Shown: one piece after another, positions 8,910 to 17,715 of the stretch | Layout of the letters: every line of letters starts with the position of its first letter | Position numbering within the stretch: position 1 is the first letter of the stretch | Origin: Mesorhizobium sp. B4-1-4 | GTDB lineage: Bacteria; Pseudomonadota; Alphaproteobacteria; Rhizobiales; Rhizobiaceae | Direction of reading: 5' to 3' | Assembly (NCBI RefSeq): GCF_006439395.2 | Contig: NZ_CP083950.1 | Location: 5,693,001-5,757,000 of the forward strand | Length of the DNA stretch: 64,000 nucleotides | The notes under the pieces: generated by a model | Database searches by the model: none | What the model saw: the letters and a program-made list of their open reading frames with translations, nothing else | Told to the model about the DNA's origin: nothing | Translations under genes and position numbers: made by a program

Positions 8910-8967
8910 GGGAGATGTTCCTCGATGGCCAGCTTTTTTCACTTGGCTGGACCAGTCGAATGTAACG

Positions 8968-8980
8968 GTGGCACAAGGGG
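8968..8980 (+). promoter_or_regulatory. Candidate MocR box upstream of the MocR gene
   Basis: GTGGCACAAGGGG matches the minus-strand box at 7296-7309 apart from one inserted A. The 300-base gap between the MocR and pgi starts also holds the inverted repeat TGTCAC-N7-GTGACA at 9046-9064, nearer pgi. No other feature is visible in this gap. Confidence 0.35.
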
Positions 8981-9209
8981 TTGCGCCAATCAATTTTTCT
9001 GATCTTTGGGATTTATGCCAGTGATCCTTCGGCCGAAGGAGGTGCTGTCACGTGGCTGGTGACACATTATGTCCTCACCGCGTGACAGAAAGTGTCGTCG
9101 CCGCGTATTGACCGGATTGAATTCGGCTCAATAGTTTTGCCGCGACGACACGCGCCGGAAACATCCGGTCTGATATGGTGCGTCGAAAAAACGCCAGGAG
9201 CCTCCGCCA

Positions 9210-10853
9210 GTGGATCAGTCAGCCTTCCAGAAACAGCTCGCCGCCTTGCGCGATCATCGCGCCGCGGCGCCTTCCTCGATGCGCCAGGCCTTCGCCTCCG
9301 ATCCCCAGCGATTCGCGACATTTTCCGCCACCGACGGCGACCTGCTGCTCGACTGGTCGAAATGCGCCGTCGACGCCACCACCATGGATCTGCTGGAAAA
9401 ACTCGCCGGCGCCGCCGATCTCGAAGGCCGCCGCGCAGCCATGTTCGCCGGCAAGAAGATCAACATCACCGAGGACCGCGCCGTGCTGCATACGGCGCTA
9501 CGCAACCTCAGCGGCAAGGGCGTTACGGTGGATGGCCAGGACGTCAAGGCGGATGTTATTTCCTTGCTCGATGCGATGGGAGCCTTCGCCGATGCCGTCC
9601 GCTCCGGCAAGGCGACCGGCGCCACCGGCAAGAAGATCACCGACATCGTCAACATCGGCATCGGCGGCTCCGACCTCGGCCCGGCCATGGCGACGCTGGC
9701 GCTCGCCCCCTATCATGACGGTCCGCGCGCGCATTATGTCTCCAACATCGACGGCGCCCACATTCATGACACGCTGAAGGGTCTGTCAGCCGAAACCACG
9801 CTGTTCATCATCGCCTCCAAGACCTTCACCACCGTCGAGACGATGACCAATGCGCAGACGGCGCGCGACTGGGTGCAGAAGGCACTTGGCAAGGAAGCGG
9901 TCGGCAAGCATTTCGCCGCCGTTTCGACGGCGCTCGACCTGGTGGCCAAGTTCGGTATCGAATCGGATCGCGTCTTCGGCTTCTGGGATTGGGTCGGCGG
10001 CCGCTATTCGGTCTGGGGCGCCATCGGCCTGCCGGTCATGATCGCCATCGGTCCGACAAATTTTCGCGCCTTCCTCGACGGCGCGCACGAGATGGACGAG
10101 CACTTCCGCACCGCGCCGCTGGCCAGCAACCTGCCGGCGCTTCTGGGGCTGGTCGGCTGGTGGCATCGCGTGATCTGCGGCTATCCGGCCCGCGCGGTCA
10201 TCCCCTACGACCAGCGCCTGTCCAGGCTGCCAGCCTATCTGCAGCAACTCGATATGGAATCGAACGGCAAGGGCGTCACCCTTGACGGCACTCCAGTGCC
10301 GACGCCGACCGGGCCGCTGGTCTGGGGCGAGCCCGGCACCAATGGCCAGCACGCTTTCTTCCAACTCCTGCATCAGGGCACCGACTTCATCCCGGTCGAG
10401 TTCCTCGCCGCGGCCGTCGGTCACGAGCCTGACCTCAAGCATCAGCATGACCTGCTGCTCGCCAATTGCTTGGCGCAGTCGGAGGCTCTGATGAAGGGCC
10501 GCACCCTGGAGGAGGCGCGCGCGCAGATGCTGGCCAAGGGCATGAAACCGGCCGATGTCGACAGAATAGCGCCGCATCGCGTCTTCTCCGGCAACCGGCC
10601 TTCGGTGACCATTCTCTATCGCAAGCTCGACCCGCGCACTTTCGGCCGGCTGATCGCGCTCTACGAGCACCGGGTCTTCGTCGAGGGCACGCTCTTCAAC
10701 ATCAACTCCTTCGACCAGTGGGGCGTCGAACTCGGCAAGGAACTGGCCACCGGCCTGCTGCCTGTCGTGGAAGGCAAGGAAAGCGCCGCAAACCGGGACG
10801 GCTCTACCAGGGGCCTTGTGGAACGCATCCACCAATTGCGTGGTTCGGAGTGA
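9210..10853 (+). CDS. pgi: Glucose-6-phosphate isomerase
   Basis: This 547-residue cytosolic enzyme interconverts glucose-6-phosphate and fructose-6-phosphate. Family landmarks are NIGIGGSDLGPAM, IIASKTFTTVETMTNA, FGFWDWVGGRYSVW, the SNGKGV segment, VWGEPGTNGQHAFFQLLHQGT (split here as two blocks, VWGEPGTNGQ and HAFFQLLHQGT), and the C-terminal FDQWGVELGK. Length and motifs are normal for the family. Translation begins at a GTG (MDQSAFQ). The stop overlaps the GTG start of the HAD phosphatase downstream, so the two are translationally coupled. Confidence 0.97.
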   Translation: MDQSAFQKQLAALRDHRAAAPSSMRQAFASDPQRFATFSATDGDLLLDWSKCAVDATTMDLLEKLAGAADLEGRRAAMFAGKKINITEDRAVLHTALRNLSGKGVTVDGQDVKADVISLLDAMGAFADAVRSGKATGATGKKITDIVNIGIGGSDLGPAMATLALAPYHDGPRAHYVSNIDGAHIHDTLKGLSAETTLFIIASKTFTTVETMTNAQTARDWVQKALGKEAVGKHFAAVSTALDLVAKFGIESDRVFGFWDWVGGRYSVWGAIGLPVMIAIGPTNFRAFLDGAHEMDEHFRTAPLASNLPALLGLVGWWHRVICGYPARAVIPYDQRLSRLPAYLQQLDMESNGKGVTLDGTPVPTPTGPLVWGEPGTNGQHAFFQLLHQGTDFIPVEFLAAAVGHEPDLKHQHDLLLANCLAQSEALMKGRTLEEARAQMLAKGMKPADVDRIAPHRVFSGNRPSVTILYRKLDPRTFGRLIALYEHRVFVEGTLFNINSFDQWGVELGKELATGLLPVVEGKESAANRDGSTRGLVERIHQLRGSE

Positions 10854-11581
10854 CTGATTTGGCAGACATCAAGGGGATATTGTTCGACAAGGACGGGACA
10901 CTTGTCGACTTCAATGCGACGTGGCTCGGCGTCGCCGATTTCATGGCCATGGATGCATCAGACGGCGATCGCTGGAAGGCCGACAGGTTGCTCGCGGCGG
11001 CCGGCTTCGATTTCGCCAACCGGCGCTTCAAGCCCGACTCGATCTTTGCCTCCGGCACCAATCTCGACGTCGTCGAACTCTGGTTCCCGCGCCTGTCCAA
11101 CGAGGACCAGATGCTGGCCGTTGCCCGCTTCAACGAGATCACATCGGTACAGGGTTCGGCGATGGCAGTGGCGCTGCCGGGCATCGTCGAGACGCTCGGC
11201 GTTCTGCACGGGAGGTCCTACAAGCTTGGGGTCGCCACCAATGATTCGACCAGCGGCGCGGAAAAGACTCTGGTCACGCTCGGTGTCGCCCAGCTTTTCG
11301 ACGCCGCCTATGGCTATGACGCTGTGGCCAGTCCCAAGCCCGCGCCCGACACCATCCAGGCTTTTTGCGACCTCACCGGCCTGAAGCCGGCGGAAATCGC
11401 CATGGTCGGCGACAACAGGCACGATCTCGAAATGGCACGCGCCGGTGCCTGTGGTCTGGCGGTCGGCGTGCTCTCCGGCACCGGCACACGCGAGTCGCTC
11501 GCCGAGATTGCCGACATCATCCTGGATTCGGTTGCCGATCTGCCGGACTTCCTTTCGGCGCGGGTCAGGGAGACTGTTTGA
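10850..11581 (+). CDS. HAD-family phosphatase (phosphoglycolate phosphatase-like)
   Basis: This 243-residue HAD hydrolase has motif I as FDKDGTL (Asp13 and Asp15), motif II as VATNDST, motif III Lys in SPKPAPDT, and motif IV in MVGDNRHDLEMA. It also has the cap-type insert of the phosphoglycolate phosphatase subgroup. The start is a GTG that overlaps the pgi stop as GTGA. The frame is open further upstream inside pgi, but the HAD fold begins right at this GTG. Substrate is unknown; the coupling to pgi suggests a sugar phosphate or a repair role near central metabolism, which is inference. Confidence 0.88.
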   Translation: MTDLADIKGILFDKDGTLVDFNATWLGVADFMAMDASDGDRWKADRLLAAAGFDFANRRFKPDSIFASGTNLDVVELWFPRLSNEDQMLAVARFNEITSVQGSAMAVALPGIVETLGVLHGRSYKLGVATNDSTSGAEKTLVTLGVAQLFDAAYGYDAVASPKPAPDTIQAFCDLTGLKPAEIAMVGDNRHDLEMARAGACGLAVGVLSGTGTRESLAEIADIILDSVADLPDFLSARVRETV

Positions 11582-11660
11582 TCGGTAGGCGGGGCAAAGC
11601 GCAATCAATCTGGGATTTGTCACCAATGGCCGAACGGGTATAAGTAGTTTCTCCTAGGCA

Positions 11661-12668
11661 CTAGTCGACTATCAGGCGGACGCAATCGATGGTCGCATTC
11701 TCGATCGCGGCCAGTTTGGTCAATAGATCGAGGCGGATTATTTCGACGGTCTGGTCTGGAAGAACACCTTCGACCGTCAACCGGATATCGTGCCAGCCCT
11801 CGACATAGCGCACTGCGACGCCCTCGACACACAGACGATGGACGCCATGCTGGTCCGCGATTTCAGGGATATTCAAGTGTGGAAGCTCGGGCGCGTACAA
11901 TGTTTCAACCAGGTCTATCCGAGGGTTAGGGCCAAGTTCGCTAAGGCGCTCGGCTAGAAAGCTGCTTCTGTTTTCGCTTTTCCCCCATTTTTGATCCGAA
12001 AGAAGGCGGCGAAGCCAATGGAGATGGTTAGGCAAGCCATCAGCCCGAACGAATGAAAATCGCGGCCAGCGCCGCTTGGTGAGGCGTTCCCAGCGGCCCG
12101 CAGTGATATCCAGGCGCCAGTCGTCGATGTTCTCGATCACAGCAGGCCACCTTGGCCCGATGAGGAGGCCGCCGCGAACCAGGATCGCACCACCATTTTC
12201 AACAAGCTGTGAAAAGTGCTTGTGTATCCATGGCGGAGCCTCGCCCGTGGTTTCGAGGCGGCTGATGCCATAGCTTGTTGTGTCCAACACGAGCACTTGC
12301 GCCTTGTCAGCCCGAATATACGGATAGGACAGGTTGCCGATTACAATTATTCGGGCGTCGATGAGATTTGCCGTGTGAAAATCGGTGGGCGGAAAGATCT
12401 TATCCGAATAGCCGAAAATCTCGATGCGTCCGTCGGCATCACTCACGATCACATCATTGTAAATGTAGAAATCTGGGTCGTAAGAATCTTCATATTCGCC
12501 GCCGATCCTGACAAGGCGGCCGTCTGGCAGCCGTGTTTCAGTGCGTCCGTACCGGCTGAAGCTCCAGCATGGCCCTACATCTTCTGAGCGTGGGCCGAGG
12601 AACGCTTTGTTCAGACCGTAACCGGTTAGACGGTGCTCAACGGCCCGTACCCAGACAGGGTTGGTCAT
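11661..12668 (-). CDS. Unrecognised protein, less GC-rich than its neighbours
   Basis: This 335-residue protein is not recognised. It has an aromatic- and acid-rich N-terminal half with a kelch-like pattern (FSRYGRTETRLPDGRLVRIGGEYEDSY is seen as SRYGRTETRLPDGR then VRIGGEYED), followed by YIYNDVIV, FGYSDKIFPPTDFHTA and IVIGNLSYP, and a C-terminal half with WERLTKRRWPRF. No signal peptide or membrane segment is visible. The ATG at 12668 is preceded by GGAG; the frame is open to a TTG at 12755. The DNA is visibly poorer in G/C than pgi or fadD, and the gene stands alone between a plus-strand and a minus-strand operon. This suggests acquisition by transfer. A ligand-sensing or immunity-type role cannot be assigned. 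Confidence 0.6.
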   Translation of the reverse strand: MTNPVWVRAVEHRLTGYGLNKAFLGPRSEDVGPCWSFSRYGRTETRLPDGRLVRIGGEYEDSYDPDFYIYNDVIVSDADGRIEIFGYSDKIFPPTDFHTANLIDARIIVIGNLSYPYIRADKAQVLVLDTTSYGISRLETTGEAPPWIHKHFSQLVENGGAILVRGGLLIGPRWPAVIENIDDWRLDITAGRWERLTKRRWPRFSFVRADGLPNHLHWLRRLLSDQKWGKSENRSSFLAERLSELGPNPRIDLVETLYAPELPHLNIPEIADQHGVHRLCVEGVAVRYVEGWHDIRLTVEGVLPDQTVEIIRLDLLTKLAAIENATIDCVRLIVD

Positions 12669-12875
12669 AAGCTCCGGATTGCCGGAACCTCGACTGGGCG
12701 AGCGAAACTTCGAAAACAGATTGCGGTCGATCGGGGGTGTTTTTATCAAGCTCAAACGGGGCTAGCAAGGCTTCAACATCGAGCCGATACCCCATGATTG
12801 GACTATAGCTTGTATAGAATCGTCTGCAAGGGGGTGGAACTTATTCACTCGGGCGATTGTATTCGAGTTGGGGTT

Positions 12876-13583
12876 TCAGCGACATTCCGCCTCGAAGGAA
12901 AACACCCCACTCGGCTTGGCGGCAGTGGCCCTCGTGTCACCGAAATCCGGCACTTGATATTCGGCGAGCAATCGCAGCCGGTGCCGCGGCAGGTCGATGC
13001 GGCGGGGGTCGCCGACCAGCACATTGATGCCGGCTTCCAGACAGCGGTCGAGAAAAGGCGTCACCCGCAGGGCGACCTCACGGCCGTAAAACACGTCGCC
13101 TGCGAGCACGAGGTCGACGGTCGGTGGCGGACCCCTGGTGATATCGTTGTCGACGATGGTGATCTCGACACCGTTCGCCGCGGCATTGAGGCCGATCGCG
13201 GCAACGCCGTTGCGGTCGATCTCGGTGGCGATCACCGCGCTGGCACCGGCCTTCGCGGCGGCGATGCCGACAAGGCCCGAGCCGGCACCGAGGTCGAGCA
13301 CACGGTGTCCGGCCACGCTCTGCGGATGATTGAGTATATGGCGCGCCAGCACCGTGCCGCCGGCCCAGGCATAGGCCCAATAGGGCGCCTGTGATTCCGG
13401 CGCGTCCTCATCCAGATCGTCGTGCGGCCCTACGAGCCGCCTAAGCCCGCTGCCTGGATGGGGCGTGTAAAGCCGGATTTCGGGAAGAGCGCGGACAGGG
13501 GCGAGGCGCAAATTGGCCTTGATGAACTCTGCCGGATCGAGGGTTGAGGCCGGCGTTGTCTCTTCGGAGGGTTCGTCCCCCAC
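12876..13583 (-). CDS. Class I SAM-dependent methyltransferase (ETFB-lysine/NNMT-like)
   Basis: This 235-residue protein has a Rossmann methyltransferase core with motif I VLDLGAGSGLVGIAAAKAGA, an acidic VIATEID strand end, and DLVLAGDVFY at motif IV. The upstream W-A-Y-A-W-A-G-G segment is typical of the lysine-methyltransferase subgroup related to ETF-beta methyltransferases. The likely start is the GTG at 13583, which overlaps the stop of fadD (TAGTG); the open frame continues into fadD but is then only a shadow. Coupling to fadD is compatible with modification of a fatty-acid oxidation partner such as ETF, but that is inference. Confidence 0.78.
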   Translation of the reverse strand: MGDEPSEETTPASTLDPAEFIKANLRLAPVRALPEIRLYTPHPGSGLRRLVGPHDDLDEDAPESQAPYWAYAWAGGTVLARHILNHPQSVAGHRVLDLGAGSGLVGIAAAKAGASAVIATEIDRNGVAAIGLNAAANGVEITIVDNDITRGPPPTVDLVLAGDVFYGREVALRVTPFLDRCLEAGINVLVGDPRRIDLPRHRLRLLAEYQVPDFGDTRATAAKPSGVFSFEAECR

Positions 13584-15601
13584 TAGCCGCGCAGCGCCCG
13601 CCGCAGGATCTTGCCGACCGGCGTCTTCGGCAATTCGGTCCTGAACTCGATATATTTGGGCCGCTTGTAGCCGGTCAGGTTCTCGCGGCAATAAGCGGTG
13701 ATGGCTTCGACGGTCAGGGCAGGATCCTTCTTGACGATGAACAGCTTCGGCACTTCGCCGGAATGCTCGTCCGGCACGCCGATCGCCGCCACCTCGAGCA
13801 CGCCTGGATGCAGCGCAACGACCTCCTCGAGTTCCGTCGGATAGACGTTGAAGCCGGAGACGAGGATCATATCCTTCTTGCGGTCGACGATCTTGGTATA
13901 GCCGCGCTCATCCATGAAGCCCATGTCGCCCGACTTGAAGAAACCGTCCTTGGTCATCACTCTGGCGGTCTCGTCCGGCCGGATCCAGTAGCCGGCCATC
14001 ACTTGCGGTCCCCGTATGCAGATTTCGCCGACCTCGCCCAGCGGCACGTTGTTGCCGTCATCGTCGCGGATGGCGATCTCGGTCGAGGGCAGCGGCAGGC
14101 CGATGGTGCCGGTGAAGTCGCCGGAACTGAACTTGTTGGCCGTGGCCACGGGGGAGGTCTCCGAGAGACCATAGCCTTCGCTGACCGGACAGCCGGTCAG
14201 CGCCTTCCAGCGTTCGGCGACGCCCTTCTGGACCGCCATGCCGCCGCCCAGCGTCAGGATCAGCGGCTTGAAGTCGAGCTTGCGGAAATCCTCATTGTTG
14301 AGCAGCGCGTTGAACAGCGTGTTGAGGCCGGGAAAGATATGCACCGGATATTTCCGGAGTTCCTTGACGAAACCCGGTATGTCGCGCGGGTTGGGAATGA
14401 GGATGTTCTGGGCGCCTTGCTGCATGCCCATCAGCGCGTTCACCGTCAGCGCGAAGATATGGTAGAGCGGCAGGGCGCAGACGAAGTTGAGATGCGCGGG
14501 CTTCGGCTTGATCGTGTAGGCGTCCTCCACCCACAGCGAATTCTGCGCGACATTAGCCAGCACATTGCTGTGCAGCAGGATCGCGCCTTTCGAGATTCCC
14601 GTGGTGCCGCCGGTATATTGCAGGAAGGCAATATCATTGGCGGCCACCGTGGCCGGTTTGAAATTCATGCCGCTGCCAGCCTTGAGGGCGGCGTTGAACT
14701 TGACATGGCCAGGCAGCGACCAGGCCGGCACCATTTTCTTGACGCGGCGTACGACCAGATTGACGATCGTGCCTTTCAGCCCGCCGAGCATGTCGCCCAT
14801 GGCGGCGACGACGACGTGCTTGACCGCCGTCCGCGCGACCACGGCCTGCAAGGTGCCGGCGAAGTTTTCGAGGATGACCATGGCCTGCGCCCCGGAATCC
14901 TTGAGCTGATGTTCCAGTTCACGCGGCGTGTAGAGCGGATTGATGTTCACCACCGTGTAACCGGCGCGGGCCACGGCCATCATCGCCACCGGATACTGCA
15001 GCACGTTCGGCATCATCAGCGCGACGCGCGCGCCCTTCTGCAGTCCCGTCGACTGCAGATAGGCGCCGAAAGCCGCCGAAAGCCGCTCGAGTTCCGCATA
15101 GGTGATGGACTTGCCCATGCAGGTGAAAGCCGGCTGGCCGGCAAACTGCTTGCAGGCGGCGACAAGGAAGTCGCCGATGGAGCTGTAGGGAAGGGGGCCG
15201 ATCTCGGCCGGCATGTTCTTCGGATAGCTTTTCAGCCACGGTTTGTCGGGCAGGCCGGCGGCGAGCTCGGTGAGTGCCTTTGGCAGCCGCTGGCCGGCTG
15301 CCGGCGCCGGGATCGATGCGTCTGCCGGCGGTGCAGCCTTCGACGCTCCGGATTTGTTCGCCGCGGTCTTTGCGAGAGAAGCCTTTGCCGAAGAGGTCTT
15401 CGCCGGAGCGGGTTTCACCGCCGGTTTGGTGGCGCGCTTGGCCGTCGCCGCCGTTTTCGCCGCTGGTGCCTTCTTGGCAGGCTTTGCTACCGTCTCGGCG
15501 GGCGCGGCTTTGGCGGCGGCTTTACCTTGCCCCTCGGCGCCGGTTGGTTTCGCGGCTGCCTTGGCCGACGCTTTCACCGGCGCCTTCGATGCTTTTGCCA
15601 C
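13583..15601 (-). CDS. fadD: Long-chain fatty acid-CoA ligase with Ala/Lys/Pro-rich N-terminal extension
   Basis: This 672-residue protein activates fatty acids to acyl-CoA with ATP. From about residue 118 it aligns closely with E. coli FadD (PWLKSYPKNMPAEI, then the AMP-binding motif YTGGTTGISKGA, GYGLSETSP, DRKKDMILVSGFNVYP, and the terminal GKILRRALRG). The first roughly 115 residues are low-complexity Ala/Lys/Pro with repeated KAAAK-, PAKK- and AKTA-like units, resembling bacterial histone H1-like tails. The GTG start at 15601 has an excellent GAGGAGG site, so the tail is very likely translated. The last bases overlap a methyltransferase gene. Confidence 0.93.
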   Translation of the reverse strand: MAKASKAPVKASAKAAAKPTGAEGQGKAAAKAAPAETVAKPAKKAPAAKTAATAKRATKPAVKPAPAKTSSAKASLAKTAANKSGASKAAPPADASIPAPAAGQRLPKALTELAAGLPDKPWLKSYPKNMPAEIGPLPYSSIGDFLVAACKQFAGQPAFTCMGKSITYAELERLSAAFGAYLQSTGLQKGARVALMMPNVLQYPVAMMAVARAGYTVVNINPLYTPRELEHQLKDSGAQAMVILENFAGTLQAVVARTAVKHVVVAAMGDMLGGLKGTIVNLVVRRVKKMVPAWSLPGHVKFNAALKAGSGMNFKPATVAANDIAFLQYTGGTTGISKGAILLHSNVLANVAQNSLWVEDAYTIKPKPAHLNFVCALPLYHIFALTVNALMGMQQGAQNILIPNPRDIPGFVKELRKYPVHIFPGLNTLFNALLNNEDFRKLDFKPLILTLGGGMAVQKGVAERWKALTGCPVSEGYGLSETSPVATANKFSSGDFTGTIGLPLPSTEIAIRDDDGNNVPLGEVGEICIRGPQVMAGYWIRPDETARVMTKDGFFKSGDMGFMDERGYTKIVDRKKDMILVSGFNVYPTELEEVVALHPGVLEVAAIGVPDEHSGEVPKLFIVKKDPALTVEAITAYCRENLTGYKRPKYIEFRTELPKTPVGKILRRALRG

Positions 15602-16072
15602 CCGTTCCTCCTCGACAGTTCTTGTTCGCCCGTCTCTTGCCAGCTGGCCGCGCTCGCCTCCGAATTGACAGAGACATCCTCCGCTGCCGCCAGCATATCC
15701 ATCTATGTATTGCCTCTATCGGCGGCGGTGCAAGTCTTGCCCTTGCGGCAGGGCGCCCGAAAGATTTGCCGCCGAAAATCTTTCCCGCGGGCGACACTCG
15801 GACCCGCTATCTTTCCACATCCGGGTCGGGCGAAGGCGCACACGGCGCCGATATCACGGGAGACCGCCGATCAATAAAAAAATGCGGTCGTTAATAATAT
15901 CGTGAATGGAAAGAACTGCTAATTTTTTCTGCCGTTTAGCGAAATCGCGGATTTTTTTCCTGCTTCCCGCCGGGTAAGCAAGCGGGGTGTTCCAAAGCCG
16001 GAAAAACGGTGCTTATATGCGCGCTTCGCGAGCCTGATAGAGGGGCTTGGAAGAACATCTAGGGAGTGCTCA
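15602..16072. other. Divergent intergenic region between fadD and the peptide ABC operon
   Basis: These 471 bases hold no credible gene. The stretch 15870-15960 is clearly A/T-rich (runs of A and T around AATAAAAAAATG and ATTTTTTC) and should contain the divergent promoters. A TATATG element near 16013-16018 could be the -10 of the rightward operon. AGGGAG at 16062-16067 is the ribosome site for the binding protein. No riboswitch or clear terminator is seen. Confidence 0.5.
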
Positions 16073-17665
16073 ATGAAGAAGAAATTGACTTTTGCAGCCG
16101 CGTTGCTGGCTGCAAGCGTCCTGGGGGGCGTGGCCAACGCGAAAACCTTGGTCTATTGCGCTGAAGCTTCGCCGGAAGGTTTTGACCCGGCGCCGTACAC
16201 CGCTGGACAGACGTTCGATGCGTCCTCGCGTACCGTTTTCAACCGTCTCGTCGAATTCGATCATGGCAAGACCACGATCTCGCCCGGCCTGGCCGAGAGC
16301 TGGACGATCTCCGACGACGGCAAGGAATACACTTTCAAGCTGCGCAAGGGCGTCAAGTTCGCCCCCACCGACTATTTCACGCCGACGCGCGACCTGAACG
16401 CCGACGATGTGGTGTTCTCCTTCCAGCGTCAGGTCGACAAGAACGGTCCCTGGTTCCAGTACATTCCGGGCATCGCCTACCAGTACTACAACGACCAGTT
16501 CGGCGATAACATCACCAAGGTGGAGAAGGTCGACGACCTGACGGTGAAGTTCAGCCTGAAGGAGCCGGCGATCACCTTCATCCCAACGCTGGGCATGGAT
16601 TTCGCCTCCATCGTCTCGAAGGAATATGCCGACAAGCTGCAGGCGGACAAGACGCCTGAATTGTTCAACCAGAAGCCCGTCGGCACCGGTCCGTTCATCT
16701 TCGTCGACTATCAGACCGATGCGGCCATCCGCTACAAGGCCAATCCGGATTACTGGGGCGGCAAGCAGAAGATCGACGATCTGGTCTTCGCCATCACCAC
16801 CGATCCGGCGGTGCGCGCGCAGAAGCTCAAAGCCGGCGAATGCAACATCATGTCCTACCCGGCACCGGCCGATATCAAAGGTCTGCAGGCTGATCCGAAC
16901 CTGACCGTCGCGGAGCAGGAAGGCCTCAACGTTGGCGCGTTGATGTACAACACCCAGCAGAAGCCGTTCGATGATGTGCGCGTCCGCAAGGCGCTCAACA
17001 TGGCCATCAACAAGAAGGCCATTATCGACGCCGTGTTCCAGGGCGCGGGCCAGGTGGCGATCAACCCGATTCCGCCGACCATGTGGTCCTACAACAAGGA
17101 AGTGAAGGACGATCCGTACGATCCGGATGCGGCCAAGAAGCTGCTCGCGGAAGCCGGCGTCAAGGACCTCAAGATGAACGTCTGGGCGATGCCCGTGTCG
17201 CGCCCATATATGCCGAACGCGCGCCGCACCGCCGAGCTGATCCAGGCCGACTTCGCCAAGGTCGGCGTCACCGTCAACATCGTCAGCTATGACTGGGGCG
17301 AATACCTCAAGCGCGCTTCCGCCGTCGATCACGACGGCGCCGTCATCGTTGGCTGGACCGGCGACAATGGCGATCCGGACAACTTCCTCGGCGTGCTGCT
17401 GAGCTGCGCTTCCGTTGGTTCGAACAACCGCGCGGAATGGTGCAACAAGGACTTCGACGCGCTCATCAACAAAGCCAAGACGGTTTCCGATCAGGCCGAG
17501 CGCACCAAGCTCTACGAAAAGGCACAGGTTATCTTCAAGGAGCAGGCACCGTGGGCGACGCTCGCCCACTCGAAGGTGTTCATGCCGATGCAGAAGACCG
17601 TCACCGGCTTTGCGATGGATCCGCTCGGCATCCATCGCTTTGACGGCGTCGATATCGCCGAATAA
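16073..17665 (+). CDS. Dipeptide/oligopeptide ABC transporter substrate-binding protein
   Basis: This 530-residue periplasmic solute-binding protein of the SBP family 5 (DppA-type) opens with a signal peptide (MKKKLTFAAALLAASVLG to GVANA) and continues with KTLVYCAEASPEGFDPAPYT. Other family landmarks are LVEFDHGKTTISPGLAESW, the YTFKLRKGVKF segment and GTGPFIFVDYQTD. It is the first gene of an operon with two permeases and two ATPases, which is the complete Dpp layout. The ligand is probably a di- or oligopeptide or a similar small molecule. Confidence 0.93.
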   Translation: MKKKLTFAAALLAASVLGGVANAKTLVYCAEASPEGFDPAPYTAGQTFDASSRTVFNRLVEFDHGKTTISPGLAESWTISDDGKEYTFKLRKGVKFAPTDYFTPTRDLNADDVVFSFQRQVDKNGPWFQYIPGIAYQYYNDQFGDNITKVEKVDDLTVKFSLKEPAITFIPTLGMDFASIVSKEYADKLQADKTPELFNQKPVGTGPFIFVDYQTDAAIRYKANPDYWGGKQKIDDLVFAITTDPAVRAQKLKAGECNIMSYPAPADIKGLQADPNLTVAEQEGLNVGALMYNTQQKPFDDVRVRKALNMAINKKAIIDAVFQGAGQVAINPIPPTMWSYNKEVKDDPYDPDAAKKLLAEAGVKDLKMNVWAMPVSRPYMPNARRTAELIQADFAKVGVTVNIVSYDWGEYLKRASAVDHDGAVIVGWTGDNGDPDNFLGVLLSCASVGSNNRAEWCNKDFDALINKAKTVSDQAERTKLYEKAQVIFKEQAPWATLAHSKVFMPMQKTVTGFAMDPLGIHRFDGVDIAE

Positions 17666-17677
17666 GGTTCGCGAAAC

Positions 17678-17703
17678 GGGGCGGCGCCACAGGGTGCCGC
17701 CCC
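17678..17703 (+). promoter_or_regulatory. Hairpin between the binding-protein and first permease genes
   Basis: GGGGCGGC at 17678-17685 pairs with GCCGCCCC at 17696-17703 in the short gap before the permease. There is no T-run. Such hairpins after solute-binding genes stabilise the upstream mRNA or attenuate the downstream genes, giving excess binding protein. The function here is inference. Confidence 0.5.
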
Positions 17704-17715
17704 ACCTCGCCCGCC

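Noticed and set aside
13583..15601. FadD as the missing aryl-CoA ligase of the 2-aminobenzoate pathway
   Set aside because: The sequence is closely FadD-like, with long-chain fatty-acid ligase motifs, and the gene lies 13 kb away in another group.
13544..15877. 777-codon plus-strand open frame opposite fadD
   Set aside because: It is antisense to a well-supported FadD gene, and its composition is Arg/Gly/His-rich without any domain.
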